The position numbers were made by a program, and so were the translations under genes. Positions 23,129-30,994 of a stretch of DNA of 64,000 nucleotides are shown here, piece by piece. Position 1 is the first letter of the stretch. The number at the start of each line of letters is the position of its first letter. Below the pieces are notes generated by a model that worked only from the letters and a program-made list of their open reading frames with translations, did no database searches and was not told the DNA's origin. The DNA comes from Jatrophihabitans sp. GAS493 (lineage in GTDB: Bacteria; Actinomycetota; Actinomycetes; Mycobacteriales; Jatrophihabitantaceae), in the NCBI RefSeq assembly GCF_900230215.1, contig NZ_LT907982.1, positions 4,077,568 through 4,141,567 on the forward strand. Direction: 5' to 3'.

Positions 23129-23887
23129 TCAGAACGTGCCGCCGTCCACGACTATGCGTTGATCGGTCAGGTACTGCGCACCCGATCCGACGAGAAAGCA
23201 GACGACGGCGGCGACGTCGCTCGGGGCACAGACGCGCCCGAACGGCGACTCCGCGTCGGCGTCGCGGATGTCCTCCATGCCACGCGTCGCCCGCATCATG
23301 CGCTGCCCCATGTCGGTGTCGACGAGGCCCGGAGCCACGATGTTGACGTGCACGCCCCGGTCTCGCTCCTCCATGGCTAGCGTGTGGGCCAGCGCCTCGA
23401 CGGCGGCCTTCCCCATCGAATACGGTGCACCGCCGGCCATGTGATGTCGGGTGGCGATGCTGGAGATGAAGACGATGTCGGAGCGGGCGTTGCGGCGCAG
23501 ATGCGGCAGCGCCGCGCGGCTGAGCTGGTGCGGCCCGACCGCGTGTACCTCCAGCAGTCGGCGCACCTCCTCGACGCTCGTGCCGGCCACGTCATGACCC
23601 CGACTGGCAATGCCCGCGTTGTGCACCAGGATGTCGAGCTGGCCGAAGTCCTCGACCACCTGGGCGATGAGGCGCTGCGCACCGTCGACGTCGGCGACAT
23701 CGCTGCAGTAGGCCTTGCCGTAGGAGGGCAGCGCGGCCACGGCAGCCTCAGCCGACTTCACGTCCTTGCGGTAGGTGATCGCGACGGCCGCGCCGGCGGC
23801 CGACAACGCCTGGCTGATGCCGAGGCCGATTCCGCGCCCGGCCCCGGTGACCAGGGCGACCCGACCAGCGAGAGGAGCATCAGCCAC
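23129..23887 (-). CDS. SDR family oxidoreductase
   Basis: About 252 residues starting GTG (MADAPLAGRVALVTGAGRGIG). The nucleotide loop TGAGRGIG, HNAG and the active site SSIATRH...PYSMGK are complete. VAPGLVDTDMGQRMMRATRG follows. A hydroxyacyl-CoA dehydrogenase or ketoreductase role is likely. The GTG at 23887 has GAGGTG ahead of it and overlaps the stop of the upstream dehydrogenase by 8 bases, which argues for translational coupling. The much longer open frame upstream is the neighbour's shadow. Confidence 0.85.
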   Translation of the reverse strand: MADAPLAGRVALVTGAGRGIGLGISQALSAAGAAVAITYRKDVKSAEAAVAALPSYGKAYCSDVADVDGAQRLIAQVVEDFGQLDILVHNAGIASRGHDVAGTSVEEVRRLLEVHAVGPHQLSRAALPHLRRNARSDIVFISSIATRHHMAGGAPYSMGKAAVEALAHTLAMEERDRGVHVNIVAPGLVDTDMGQRMMRATRGMEDIRDADAESPFGRVCAPSDVAAVVCFLVGSGAQYLTDQRIVVDGGTF

Positions 23888-25073
23888 GGGGCACCTCGCG
23901 CCACGGGATGCGAGTATCGACGCGGATGTCGCCGGGCAGACCCAGCACGCGTTCGCCGATGAGGTTGCGCAGGATCTCGGCCGATCCACCCTCGATCGTG
24001 TTCGCCCGGGCGCGAAGGTGCTTGCGCTGCAAGGGGGTCGGGTCATCGCCGTCGTCGTATTGCCGTTCGTAGGATCCGTACAGCGTCGCCTCCACACCCA
24101 GCAGCTCCATGCAGAACTCGTAGACGTGCTGGTTCAGTTCAGCGCCGTAGAGCTTGCCGATGGAGCCGCGCGGTCCGGCGTCGGCCCGGCCGTGTTCGGC
24201 GCGCTCCCGGTCACCGGAGAGGCGGTTCACCTCGGCGTCTACGAAGAGCTGGGTGAGCCGCGAACGTAGCGCCGGCGTGTGCAGCTCCGGGCGGGAACGC
24301 CACAGCTGGAACGCATCGGCGATGGTGCCGGCGTTGCGCACGCTGGAGCCGCCGCCGATCGCGTTGCGCTCGTTCATCAACGTCGTCATCGCCACCGACC
24401 AACCGGCGCCGACCTCGCCGAGGCGCCAGCCATCGGGGATGTAGGCCTGCTGCAGGTAGACCTCGTTGAATTCGGCCTCGCCGTTCATCTGGCGCAGCGG
24501 CCGCACCTCGACTCCCGGCGCCTGCATGTCGATGACGAAGTACGTCATTCCCTTATGTTTGGGCACATCCGGATCGGTACGGGCCAGCAGCAGGCCATAC
24601 CGCGCCTTATGCGCCGCACTGGTCCAGACCTTCTGCCCGTCGATGAGCCAGCCATCCCCGCTCCGCACGGCCCGAGTGGCCAGACCGGCGAGGTCAGACC
24701 CCGCGCCGGGCTCGCTGAAGAGCTGACACCAGATCTCGTCGCAGATGTAGAGCGGGCGCAGCAACTTATGCTGCAGCTCCACCGACGCGTGCCCGACCAG
24801 TGTCGGGGCCGCCATGCCGTAACCCATCGGATTGAGCCAAAACACCTCCGGCCCGCCGGCCGCCTGCAGGATCGTGTCACTCACCGACTGCAGGCCGGGG
24901 GCAACACCCAGCCCACCCAACCCGACCGGGAATTGCACCCAGGCCAGTCCCGCGTCGAAGCATGCCTCGAGAAACTCGCGCTGGGAAACCTGCTCGGGTG
25001 GATACTCGGCGACCACCTGCAGTGCGGTCGAGCTCACTAACTCACGTTGATCCACGGTGCTGCCTCTCGTCAT
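23880..25073 (-). CDS. Acyl-CoA dehydrogenase, large-subunit type
   Basis: A 397-residue protein. CQLFSEPGAGSDLAGLATRAV is the FAD-contact motif, VWTSAAHKARYGLLLARTDP the substrate-domain block, and NTIEGGSAEILRNLIGERVLGL the C-terminal motif, where the Glu before GG sits at the usual catalytic position. It oxidises an acyl-CoA to the enoyl-CoA. The ATG at 25073 overlaps the TGA of the dienoyl reductase gene (ATGA). It probably pairs with the small type at 22008. Confidence 0.9.
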   Translation of the reverse strand: MTRGSTVDQRELVSSTALQVVAEYPPEQVSQREFLEACFDAGLAWVQFPVGLGGLGVAPGLQSVSDTILQAAGGPEVFWLNPMGYGMAAPTLVGHASVELQHKLLRPLYICDEIWCQLFSEPGAGSDLAGLATRAVRSGDGWLIDGQKVWTSAAHKARYGLLLARTDPDVPKHKGMTYFVIDMQAPGVEVRPLRQMNGEAEFNEVYLQQAYIPDGWRLGEVGAGWSVAMTTLMNERNAIGGGSSVRNAGTIADAFQLWRSRPELHTPALRSRLTQLFVDAEVNRLSGDRERAEHGRADAGPRGSIGKLYGAELNQHVYEFCMELLGVEATLYGSYERQYDDGDDPTPLQRKHLRARANTIEGGSAEILRNLIGERVLGLPGDIRVDTRIPWREVPRG

Positions 25074-25954
25074 CGGGTGCCGGACACGGCGTCGGCCGGC
25101 ACGGCATCCGGCACTCTGTCCGGCACGGCATCCGGCATTTTGTCCAATGCCGTACCCACCGCGTTGTTGAACAGCGCCGACCCGCTGAGTCCCTGACCAC
25201 CGTCGACGATCACCTGGGCGCCGGTGACGTAGGCGGCCAGCGGCGAGCAGAGCACGACGGCCATCGCCGCTATCTCCTCCAACTCCGCGTAGCGCCCGAG
25301 CGGAACCATCGACGTCCAAGTCTCCTCCCCGGCGACGTCACCGAGGCGGCGCATACCCTCTGTCCCCGCGGTCGGTCCGGGCACGATGGAGTTGGAGCGG
25401 ATGCCGTAGCGACCCCACTCCAGCGCCAGATTACGCATCAGGCTGTCGACGCCGGCTTTGGCCGCGCCGACGTGGGCCTGATAAGCGAAGGGGAGGTAAG
25501 CCTGGGCGGCGGAGACGAAGAGCAGCGCCCCACGGGTGCGACGCAACTGGTCGAAGGCGGCCCGGGAGGTGTTGAAACTCCCCAGCAGATCGATATCGAC
25601 GACGGTGCGAAACCCGTTCGGGCTGAGATTCTCCGCCGCGGCCACGAAGTTGCCGGCAGCACCGCAGACGACCACGTCGGCGGGGCCGGCGCTCCGCTCG
25701 CTCGCGTCCAGGGCCGCCGCCAACTGCTCGGCATCGCGGACGTCGGCGACCTGGGTGAGCACACGATGTCCGAATCCGTTCAGCTGCTCGGCGGCACCGG
25801 CCAGCCGGTCGGCGCTGCGCCCGCAGATGGCCACGTCGGCACCGAGGGCGGCGAAGGCCGACGCGATCCCGAGATTGATACCGCTTCCGCCGCCGGTGAC
25901 GAAGACGACTCGGCCGGCGAACAGGTCAAGCGGTAGGAACTTGGTTACATCCAC
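25070..25954 (-). CDS. 2,4-dienoyl-CoA reductase, SDR type (DECR2-like)
   Basis: A 294-residue SDR. Cofactor loop TGGGSGINLG. The usual YxxxK tyrosine is absent (AHVGAAKAGVD), as in DECR reductases, and IVPGPTAGTEGMRRLGD is almost the peroxisomal DECR2 signature. The family reduces 2,4-dienoyl-CoA with NADPH, so the substrate of this pathway probably carries, or acquires, an unsaturation next to the beta-oxidation double bond. The tail has a short PDAVPDRVPDAV repeat from a local 12-24 bp duplication. It is coupled to the downstream dehydrogenase by ATGA. Confidence 0.88.
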   Translation of the reverse strand: MDVTKFLPLDLFAGRVVFVTGGGSGINLGIASAFAALGADVAICGRSADRLAGAAEQLNGFGHRVLTQVADVRDAEQLAAALDASERSAGPADVVVCGAAGNFVAAAENLSPNGFRTVVDIDLLGSFNTSRAAFDQLRRTRGALLFVSAAQAYLPFAYQAHVGAAKAGVDSLMRNLALEWGRYGIRSNSIVPGPTAGTEGMRRLGDVAGEETWTSMVPLGRYAELEEIAAMAVVLCSPLAAYVTGAQVIVDGGQGLSGSALFNNAVGTALDKMPDAVPDRVPDAVPADAVSGTR

Positions 25955-25967
25955 GAAGCAGGCCTCT

Positions 25968-26321
25968 CTAGGGTGTATCGGTGAGCAGGGACGGGCGGGC
26001 GACCGCCAGTTTTGCCCGTACGGTTCGGGTGATCACGTCGCGTACGAGCGGGTTGCGGTAGTCCAGTGACCCCGACCGCAGTCGCTGGGCGAGCTCGGTC
26101 TCATCGGCACAGCCGATCAGCTCCAGGTCACGGTCATGGTGACGGGCCAGCTCCGGCCCGAGCGTGAGTTCGCGGCGGACGACGGCCAGCACGTTGGCCG
26201 ACACCCGCACGTAGAAGCGCAGGTCGTCGTCGGCGGCCGGAAGCATCGATTCGGTAAGGAACTCCTCGACCGCGGCCAGCAGGTCGATCGCCGACGGCAC
26301 GTCGTGGGGTGTCTGGCTCAC
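25968..26321 (-). CDS. DUF6285 protein (LvaB-like partner of a kinase)
   Basis: About 117 residues beginning SQTPHDVPSAIDLLAAVEEFLTESMLP. This matches DUF6285, small helical proteins nearly always encoded beside an APH-family kinase. In Pseudomonas putida levulinate catabolism, LvaB is such a small partner needed by the LvaA kinase. The GTG start overlaps the kinase TGA (GTGA), so the pair is translated together. The longer frame running into the kinase gene is a shadow. Confidence 0.8.
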   Translation of the reverse strand: MSQTPHDVPSAIDLLAAVEEFLTESMLPAADDDLRFYVRVSANVLAVVRRELTLGPELARHHDRDLELIGCADETELAQRLRSGSLDYRNPLVRDVITRTVRAKLAVARPSLLTDTP

Positions 26322-27292
26322 GCGGTCGCCTCCAGCAGGGACCACTCGACTTCGCAGACGCGCCGACCGAGCGCGGCCAGCTCCACCGAGCGGGTGGTTC
26401 CGCGCAGGTGCCGCATCGTCTGTCCAAGGCAGATGACGCCCCAGCGCAGTGTGGCCAGCGCCTCGAACCAGTGCAGTTCCTCGACGCTGACGACCAGCCC
26501 GGTCTGGGCGGCGTAGGCATCCAGCAGCGGCTCGTACTCGCCCAGTCCGGCCACTGGCCGCGGGCCACCGAATCGCCAGCTCGAAGCGCAGAGCCATCCC
26601 AGGTCCTCGCGCGGGTCACCGGTATGGGCCAACTCCCAGTCCAGCACCGCGCGCAGCCCGGACTCGTCGACGATCAGGTTCCCGAGGCGGAAGTCGCCGT
26701 GCAGGATGACCTCCGGCACCGCAGCCGGGCGATGGTCGTCCAACCAACGCAGCCCCAGCTCGAAGGCCGGATGGGGTTGGCCATAGGAATCCAGCGCATC
26801 ACGCCAGCGTGCGACCTCGTCACCGGCGGCGACCAGCGCGGCCGGCGCGTGGTCGAGGGGGATGCGGTGCAATCGGCCCAGCGCGTCGCCGAGCTGCGCC
26901 GGTAGTAGCGTGCGGGCGCGGGCGAGCTCCCGGTCGTGCAGGATGCGCTTGGGCAGCGTGCGGCCGTCGACGAACTCCATCAGCAGGAAAGGGGCGCCGA
27001 GCGTGGCGAGTCCGCTCTCCACGGCGTGTACCCGCGGAGCGCAGACGCCACCCGCGCCGGCGATCGAGAGCAGCTCGGCCTCGACATCCAGCGGGTGACC
27101 GGCTCCGAGGGTGTCGCCGTCGACTCGCAGCACATAGCGGGTCTCGGCGACCTCGACCAGGAACGTCGCCCGCGAGGCGCCGCCGGTGAGCCGGCGCAGC
27201 GTCACGTCGTCCGTCGGGTCGGCCAGACCCAGCTCCACCAACAGCTTGCCGACGGCCTGCGGCGACGGTGACGCCGCGAGGTCAGCGCTCAT
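26318..27292 (-). CDS. APH-family phosphotransferase (LvaA / ACAD10-kinase-like)
   Basis: About 324 residues starting MSADLAASP. LTGGASRATFLVEV is the nucleotide loop, VILHGDFRLGNLIV the catalytic loop (HGDxxxxN), and AVLDWELAHTGDPREDLGWL the metal-binding DWE block. These are the residues of acyl-CoA-linked kinases such as LvaA and the ACAD10/11 kinase domain, which phosphorylate 4-hydroxyacyl-CoA, not antibiotics. It is coupled to a dehydrogenase upstream (ATGA at 27289-27292) and to DUF6285 downstream (GTGA). Confidence 0.87.
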   Translation of the reverse strand: MSADLAASPSPQAVGKLLVELGLADPTDDVTLRRLTGGASRATFLVEVAETRYVLRVDGDTLGAGHPLDVEAELLSIAGAGGVCAPRVHAVESGLATLGAPFLLMEFVDGRTLPKRILHDRELARARTLLPAQLGDALGRLHRIPLDHAPAALVAAGDEVARWRDALDSYGQPHPAFELGLRWLDDHRPAAVPEVILHGDFRLGNLIVDESGLRAVLDWELAHTGDPREDLGWLCASSWRFGGPRPVAGLGEYEPLLDAYAAQTGLVVSVEELHWFEALATLRWGVICLGQTMRHLRGTTRSVELAALGRRVCEVEWSLLEATA

Positions 27293-28467
27293 CGGGACGG
27301 TTCCTCGGAGCGGTTCCACGGAGCCTTGCCCTGGTCGGCCAGGATCCGGCGGGCCACCACCATGCGGTGCACCTCGTCGGGTCCGTCGTAGATACGGGCG
27401 TAGCGCGCTTCGCGATACATCAGATCAAGCGGGGTGTCCTCGGTGAGGCCGAGCGCCCCGTGCACCTGGATCGCGCGGTCGATGACGTTGTGCAGCATCC
27501 GGGCGCCCCAGAACTTGATGAGGCTGATCTCCACCGCGGCTCGTCCGTCGAGGTCGTAGGCACGGGCTGCGTCGAGCGTCATCAGCCGCGCCGCCTGGAT
27601 CTCCGCCGCCGATTCGGCGATATAACGCTGGATCTCGCCCTTCTCGGCGAGGTAGGACCCGTGTGCGAAGCGGGACTTCGCCCGATCGCACATGAGCTCG
27701 AAGGCCCGCTGTGCCTGGCCGAGCCAGCGCATGCAGTGGAAGATCCGACCGGGCCCCAGCCGGCGCTGGGCCACCACGAAACCGTCGCCCCGTGCGCCGA
27801 CCAGGCTGTCGACCGGCACCCGGACGTCGGTGAGGCTGATCTCGCAGTGGTCACCGAGCGTGGTGCCCATCGTCTGCAGAACACGGTCGATCTTCAGCCC
27901 CGGGGTGTCCATCGGGACGAGGATGGCCGACAGCGCGCGGTGTGCGTCGACGCCCGCGGGCTCAGTGCGGGCGAAGACGGTGGTGAATCCGGCCCGGCTG
28001 GCCCCGGTGGTGAACCACTTGTGCGCATTGACGACCCACTCGTCGCCATCCAGGCTGGCGTGGCTGCGGATCTGGGTCGGGTCGGAGCCGGCCACGTCGG
28101 GTTCCGTCATCGCGACACAGGGCAGCACGCGTCCGGCGACCATCGGGTCCAGCCACCGCTCTCGCTGGGCGGCGGTCCCGAATAGTTGCAGCATGATCGA
28201 GTCCTGCGTGGTGCTGGTTCCGGTGGCGAGCTGACCGAAGTAGGAGCGGCCGATGATCTCGTTCACCAGCACGTACTCCATGAACGGCAGGCCACCGCCA
28301 CCGATCTCAGCCGGATGTCCCAGCGCCCACAGCCCGTCTCGCTGCGCGGTCCCCTGCAACTGGGCCATCGCCGCCTCGGCGGCCGGCCCTCCGGCCAGCA
28401 GCACTGATTCGGCCGGGATCACCGTCTCGTCGATGAACGCCCGCATCCTCGACTGCAGTTCGTTCAT
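27289..28467 (-). CDS. Acyl-CoA dehydrogenase, ACAD10/11- or LvaC-like
   Basis: A 392-residue protein. VAMTEPDVAGSDPTQIRS is the FAD motif, and YREARYARIYDGPDEVHRMVVARRIL near the C-terminus is typical of the ACAD10/11 group, with Asp where standard dehydrogenases carry the catalytic Glu. In Lva and ACAD10/11 chemistry this type removes phosphate from 4-phosphoacyl-CoA to give an enoyl-CoA. Its translational coupling to the APH kinase supports that use. The start overlaps the stop of the next dehydrogenase (ATGA). Confidence 0.87.
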   Translation of the reverse strand: MNELQSRMRAFIDETVIPAESVLLAGGPAAEAAMAQLQGTAQRDGLWALGHPAEIGGGGLPFMEYVLVNEIIGRSYFGQLATGTSTTQDSIMLQLFGTAAQRERWLDPMVAGRVLPCVAMTEPDVAGSDPTQIRSHASLDGDEWVVNAHKWFTTGASRAGFTTVFARTEPAGVDAHRALSAILVPMDTPGLKIDRVLQTMGTTLGDHCEISLTDVRVPVDSLVGARGDGFVVAQRRLGPGRIFHCMRWLGQAQRAFELMCDRAKSRFAHGSYLAEKGEIQRYIAESAAEIQAARLMTLDAARAYDLDGRAAVEISLIKFWGARMLHNVIDRAIQVHGALGLTEDTPLDLMYREARYARIYDGPDEVHRMVVARRILADQGKAPWNRSEEPSR

Positions 28468-29693
28468 GCTCGTCGCCGCTGTTCGAAGGGCAGATTCTTC
28501 TCGGGATCGCTATCCCGGCTCAGCCCCAGCAGGCGTTCTCCGATGATGTTGCGCTGAATCTCCGACGTGCCGCCGGCGATGCTGATGGTCTTCATGGCCA
28601 GGAACTGCTGGACGGCATCCGGTGCCGGCCCACTCGTCGGCCAACCGACTATGGAGACCGGATCGATGTCACCGGCCAGCGTGCCGGCCCACTCATCGAG
28701 GTCAGCGTTGGCCAGCTTGCGTACCGACCCCTCGGCGCCGGGGGCCGAGTCCCCGGCTTCGGCGTGCGAGCGGATCGTCGTCATCTGCAGGACCTTCTCC
28801 GCCACATGCAGCCTTAGCAGTTCATCGCGCAGCACCGGTCGTTCCCAGGCTCCCGTGCGCTGGGCCAGTCCGGCCAGCGCGGCGGCCCGTCCCGGCCCGA
28901 CCGACGGACGCCCGCTGATGCCGTTACGTTCGGACATCAGGGTGCTGATGGCCACCGCCCAGCCGTTGTTCAATTCGCCGAGCAGCGCCTCCGTGGGAAC
29001 CACGACATCGGTGAGGAAGACCTCATTGAACTCGGCCTCCCCGGTCATCTGACGCAGCGGACGCGGCGTCACGCCGGCGGAGTGCATATCGAGCAGGAAG
29101 TAGCTGATCCCCTTGTGTTTAGGCAGGGTTGGGTCGGTGCGGGCCATCAGCAACCCGAAGTCGGAGATGTGCGCGAAGGAGCTCCAGACCTTCTGGCCGT
29201 TGACCAGCCACCCGCCCGCATCGTGCTCGACGGCCCGGGTCGACAGCGACGCCAGGTCCGATCCAGCGCCGGGTTCGCTGAAGAGCTGGCACCAGCGCTC
29301 CCGCCCCAGGGCCAACGGCGGGAGGAAGCGCTGCTTCTGCTCGTCGGTGCCCCACTGCAGAATGGTCGCGCCGGCGAGGGCCAGGCCGACGAAGTCGGAT
29401 TCCGGCCGGCCGGCCCGGTGGTCGGAGAGTGCCTCGGAGACACCGGCGGCCTGCTCTGGGGTGAGACCCAATCCGCGGTATTCGATCGGCCAGGTCGGAG
29501 TCGCCAGGCCGGCCTCACCCAGTTTGACGAACCACTCGGCGCTGCGCTGCTCGTCGGCCAGGATCGCGTCGACGAGCTCCCACTGCCCCAGTTCGGAGGC
29601 CTGCAGCCAGTCCTCGGGGAGATTGCCGGCCAACCAGGCCCGAGCGATCGTGGCGATCTCGGCCGCCGACGCGGCGGCACCGATCTCGATCAT
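28464..29693 (-). CDS. Acyl-CoA dehydrogenase, large-subunit type
   Basis: A 409-residue protein. CQLFSEPGAGSDLASLSTRAVEHD is the FAD motif and TISIAGGTSEIQRNIIGERLLGL the C-terminal motif. The usual catalytic Glu position reads Ala-Gly (IAGGTS), so a different residue must act as base, as in some heteromeric or long-chain dehydrogenases, or the activity depends on its partner. The likely partner is the small-type dehydrogenase that overlaps its start by ATGA. Together they would form an alpha2-beta2 enzyme. Confidence 0.88.
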   Translation of the reverse strand: MIEIGAAASAAEIATIARAWLAGNLPEDWLQASELGQWELVDAILADEQRSAEWFVKLGEAGLATPTWPIEYRGLGLTPEQAAGVSEALSDHRAGRPESDFVGLALAGATILQWGTDEQKQRFLPPLALGRERWCQLFSEPGAGSDLASLSTRAVEHDAGGWLVNGQKVWSSFAHISDFGLLMARTDPTLPKHKGISYFLLDMHSAGVTPRPLRQMTGEAEFNEVFLTDVVVPTEALLGELNNGWAVAISTLMSERNGISGRPSVGPGRAAALAGLAQRTGAWERPVLRDELLRLHVAEKVLQMTTIRSHAEAGDSAPGAEGSVRKLANADLDEWAGTLAGDIDPVSIVGWPTSGPAPDAVQQFLAMKTISIAGGTSEIQRNIIGERLLGLSRDSDPEKNLPFEQRRRA

Positions 29694-30814
29694 GCCGATA
29701 CCTCCTGCAGCAGAAAGGGTTCTAGCCGAGCTCGGTGCGCGGCCGGGTCACCCAGCAGGGCCTGGGTGGCCCGCGCGCGCCGCAGGAAGAGGTGGGCGTC
29801 GTGTTCCCAGGTGAACCCGATTCCGCCGTGCAGCTGAATCATGTCCTTCGCGGTCTGCAGGAAGGCCGGCCCGCAGTAGGCGGCGGCGACGCTCGCCCCC
29901 ATCGCGGCTGCTTCGCTGCCCGGTTGCTGCCAGGCGGCCCAGTACACCGCTGAGCGGGCCAGCTCGACCCGGACCGCCATGTCGGCCAGCCGGTGCTTCA
30001 CGGCTTGGAATGCCCCGATCTCGCGGCCGAACTGCCGCCGGGTGCGGGCATACTCGGCGGTGATCTCGGTGGCCCGCTCGCTGGCGCCGAGTTGCTCGGC
30101 GGCCAGGTAGATCGAGGAGTTGATCAGCATCTTCTCGATCGCCGATGCGCCGGCACCGGCGGCACCGATTCGGCGTCCGGGTGCACCGTCGAACTCCAGC
30201 GCGGCGATGGCGCGGGTCTGGTCGAGCACCGCCAGCGGGCTTCGCCGCACACCCTCGTCCGACTGGACAGCGAAGAGGGAGAGGCCGTCGGCCTCCCGCG
30301 CCGCCACGATCAGAACGTCGGCCTCGGCCCCGTCGAGCACCAGCGCCTTCGCACCCGAGATCCGTCCGCGGGCGTCAGCGGTCGCGCTCACCGCCGTGTT
30401 CAATGCCCGGTTGTCGAATCGTCCATCGGCCTCGACGACCGCCAGCGCCAGGGTCAGCTCGCCCTCGGCAACCGCCGGCAGCACCTCGTGGGCGTAGGCA
30501 TCGTCATCGGCGGCCAGGATCGTCTGAACCCCGAGGACGGCCGTGGAGAGGAACGGCCCGCCGAGCAGTACCCGCCCGGTCTCCTCGGCCACGATCGCCA
30601 ACTCGACCGGTGAAGCGCCGGCTCCCCCGAAGACCTCCGGGATGGCGAGGGACTGCAGCCCGGCCTGGCGGGCCAGGTCGCGCCACAGTTTCGGGTCATG
30701 ACGGGTTCCGGATTCGGCGAGGTCGCGGGCGGATCTCAGGGACGCGCGCGCTTCCAGCATCCGTCGCACGCTCGATCGCAGGCTGCGTTGTTCATCGGTC
30801 CAGGCGAACTCCAT
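29690..30814 (-). CDS. Acyl-CoA dehydrogenase, small-subunit type
   Basis: About 374 residues starting MEFAWTDEQRSLRSSVRRML. It ends with MIQLHGGIGFTWEHDAHLFLRRAR. It lacks FSEPGAGSD and the catalytic-Glu segment, the pattern of the non-catalytic or cofactor-sharing subunit of heteromeric actinobacterial dehydrogenases. It is the first gene of the nine-gene minus-strand operon. The ATG at 30814 is preferred to the only upstream alternative at 30940, although no good ribosome site is seen. A divergent promoter to the HpaB gene lies upstream. Confidence 0.85.
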   Translation of the reverse strand: MEFAWTDEQRSLRSSVRRMLEARASLRSARDLAESGTRHDPKLWRDLARQAGLQSLAIPEVFGGAGASPVELAIVAEETGRVLLGGPFLSTAVLGVQTILAADDDAYAHEVLPAVAEGELTLALAVVEADGRFDNRALNTAVSATADARGRISGAKALVLDGAEADVLIVAAREADGLSLFAVQSDEGVRRSPLAVLDQTRAIAALEFDGAPGRRIGAAGAGASAIEKMLINSSIYLAAEQLGASERATEITAEYARTRRQFGREIGAFQAVKHRLADMAVRVELARSAVYWAAWQQPGSEAAAMGASVAAAYCGPAFLQTAKDMIQLHGGIGFTWEHDAHLFLRRARATQALLGDPAAHRARLEPFLLQEVSA

Positions 30815-30868
30815 GTGAATCAGCTTGGAGGAGCGGGCGTCCAGTTCCAACGCGCCGCCGCCGGGGCT

Positions 30869-30884
30869 TTGGACTGTTCGACAA
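30869..30884. promoter_or_regulatory. Degenerate TTGGAG-N4-CTCCAA operator
   Basis: TTGGAC-TGTT-CGACAA matches 9 of 12 positions of the palindrome seen elsewhere in the block. It lies between the divergent dehydrogenase operon (54 bp from its start) and the HpaB gene (110 bp from its start). Confidence 0.4.
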
Positions 30885-30994
30885 AGGCCTGCCGTCAGGG
30901 CCTGCGGGCTCACTTGACGCCGGTTCGCCGAACAACGCACTATCGCGAAAGGTCGCCATAAACGTGGCGTCCGCGATGAAGGGAAACTCCGCCC

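Noticed and set aside
26318-27292. Aminoglycoside resistance kinase
   Set aside because: The gene is translationally coupled to a dehydrogenase and a DUF6285 protein, as in 4-hydroxyacyl-CoA metabolism, and has no resistance-gene context.
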